This document shows, in pieces, positions 63,759 to 64,000 of a stretch of DNA of 64,000 nucleotides. The first letter of the stretch is position 1. Each line of letters begins with the position of its first letter. The notes beneath the pieces are model-generated. The model ran no database searches. It was not told the origin of the DNA and saw only the letters and a program-made list of their open reading frames with translations. The position numbers were made by a program, and so were the translations under genes. The DNA is from Paenibacillus sp. W2I17 (GTDB taxonomy: Bacteria > Bacillota > Bacilli > Paenibacillales > Paenibacillaceae), in assembly GCF_030815985.1 (NCBI RefSeq), contig NZ_JAUSXM010000001.1:4402001-4466000 (forward strand). The letters are read 5' to 3'.

Positions 63759-64000
63759 CTACATACTAACCCCTCGCTGTGATGTAACATCATCATTAGC
63801 TCTGGCTCGCTTTGCTCTTCTCAAGTGGATCTGGTACTTCCGCTCAGCTGCCTCCAATACATAAATGGCATAATCAATCTCATCCTGCCCCTGTGCATCT
63901 TCAAACTGTCTCATAGCCCGTTCCCATTCCTGCTTAGCCATCTGAATATCTGCATAGATCTGATCCGCCTCAAGTTCCTTCAACATTCTGTTGTGTTTCT
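63759..64000 (-). CDS. yaaL: YaaL-like DUF2508 protein, 5' end outside the window
   Basis: Small charged helical protein (at least 75 residues visible after an internal Met at 63986). ADIQMAKQEWERAMRQFEDAQG...YAIYVLEAAERKYQIHLRRAKR matches the DUF2508/YaaL pattern. The frame stays open to the window edge (KHNR before that Met), and no ribosome site precedes the Met, so the true start probably lies beyond 64000. Function unknown; conserved next to bofA and usually recR. Confidence 0.78.
   Translation of the reverse strand, partial: KHNRMLKELEADQIYADIQMAKQEWERAMRQFEDAQGQDEIDYAIYVLEAAERKYQIHLRRAKRARANDDVTSQRGVSM

Overview
The window is a chromosomal segment of a low-to-mid GC, endospore-forming Firmicute, almost certainly Paenibacillus. 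The 16S/23S sequences, the Bacillales gene orders (cggR-gapA-pgk-tpiA-gpmI-eno-secG, rapZ-mgfK-whiA-crh, hprK-lgt-ppaX-yvoF-his, yaaL-bofA-rrn) and the many Paenibacillus-style sugar uptake genes all point that way. Nearly everything is on the minus strand; the exceptions are tRNA-Arg, clpP and one small lipoprotein gene.

Layout. 0.1-0.8 kb: a uracil-DNA-glycosylase-like gene. 0.9-5.7 kb: an accessory island at the 3' end of ssrA (tmRNA). It is bounded by the intact ssrA (5.7-6.1 kb) and a displaced copy of the ssrA 3' end plus terminator (0.9 kb), and is split by a third, longer and diverged ssrA 3' fragment (4.2-4.4 kb). It carries a secreted toxin-like protein with a candidate immunity partner, a secreted unknown, a frameshifted small gene, and a PDDEXK-type nuclease with a probable PUA/EVE-like domain. 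No integrase is visible. 6.7-19 kb: smpB, rnr (RNase R with a very long Gly-rich tail), secG, the lower glycolysis genes and their repressor cggR with its operator and promoter, then tRNA-Arg. 19-26.8 kb: clpP under a CtsR-type promoter, two secreted proteins, the crh/whiA/mgfK/rapZ cluster (whiA broken by a +1 frameshift; the Crh-like protein has His15) and a ROK glucokinase. 27-31.3 kb: an AI-2E family permease, trxB and a TPR/HTH protein. 31.7-41.5 kb: a lipoprotein and a carbohydrate cluster (toroid-type glycan enzyme, TIM-barrel isomerase, two CUT1 permeases, a solute-binding lipoprotein with a cre site, and a membrane AraC regulator broken by a frameshift). 41.8-54.2 kb: prs, the histidine genes hisJ-IE-F-A-H-B-D-G-Z (hisC absent), then yvoF-ppaX-lgt-hprK. 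54.6-57 kb: an MsmX-like shared sugar ATPase and a PucR-type regulator. 57.1-63.1 kb: an rRNA operon in the unusual order 16S-5S-tRNAIle-tRNAAla-23S followed by eight tRNAs. 63.4-64 kb: bofA and a partial yaaL.

Together, the window concentrates carbon control (CggR, HPrK, Crh-like protein, MgfK, RapZ, GlcK, MsmX, a cre site) and ribosome rescue/RNA quality control (ssrA, smpB, rnr). The sugar transporter lacks an ATPase gene, and the MsmX-like ATPase about 16 kb away is the natural partner. The prs product PRPP is the first substrate of the neighbouring his pathway. The least ordinary parts are the ssrA island, the rRNA operon order, the His15-bearing Crh and two frameshifted regulators.
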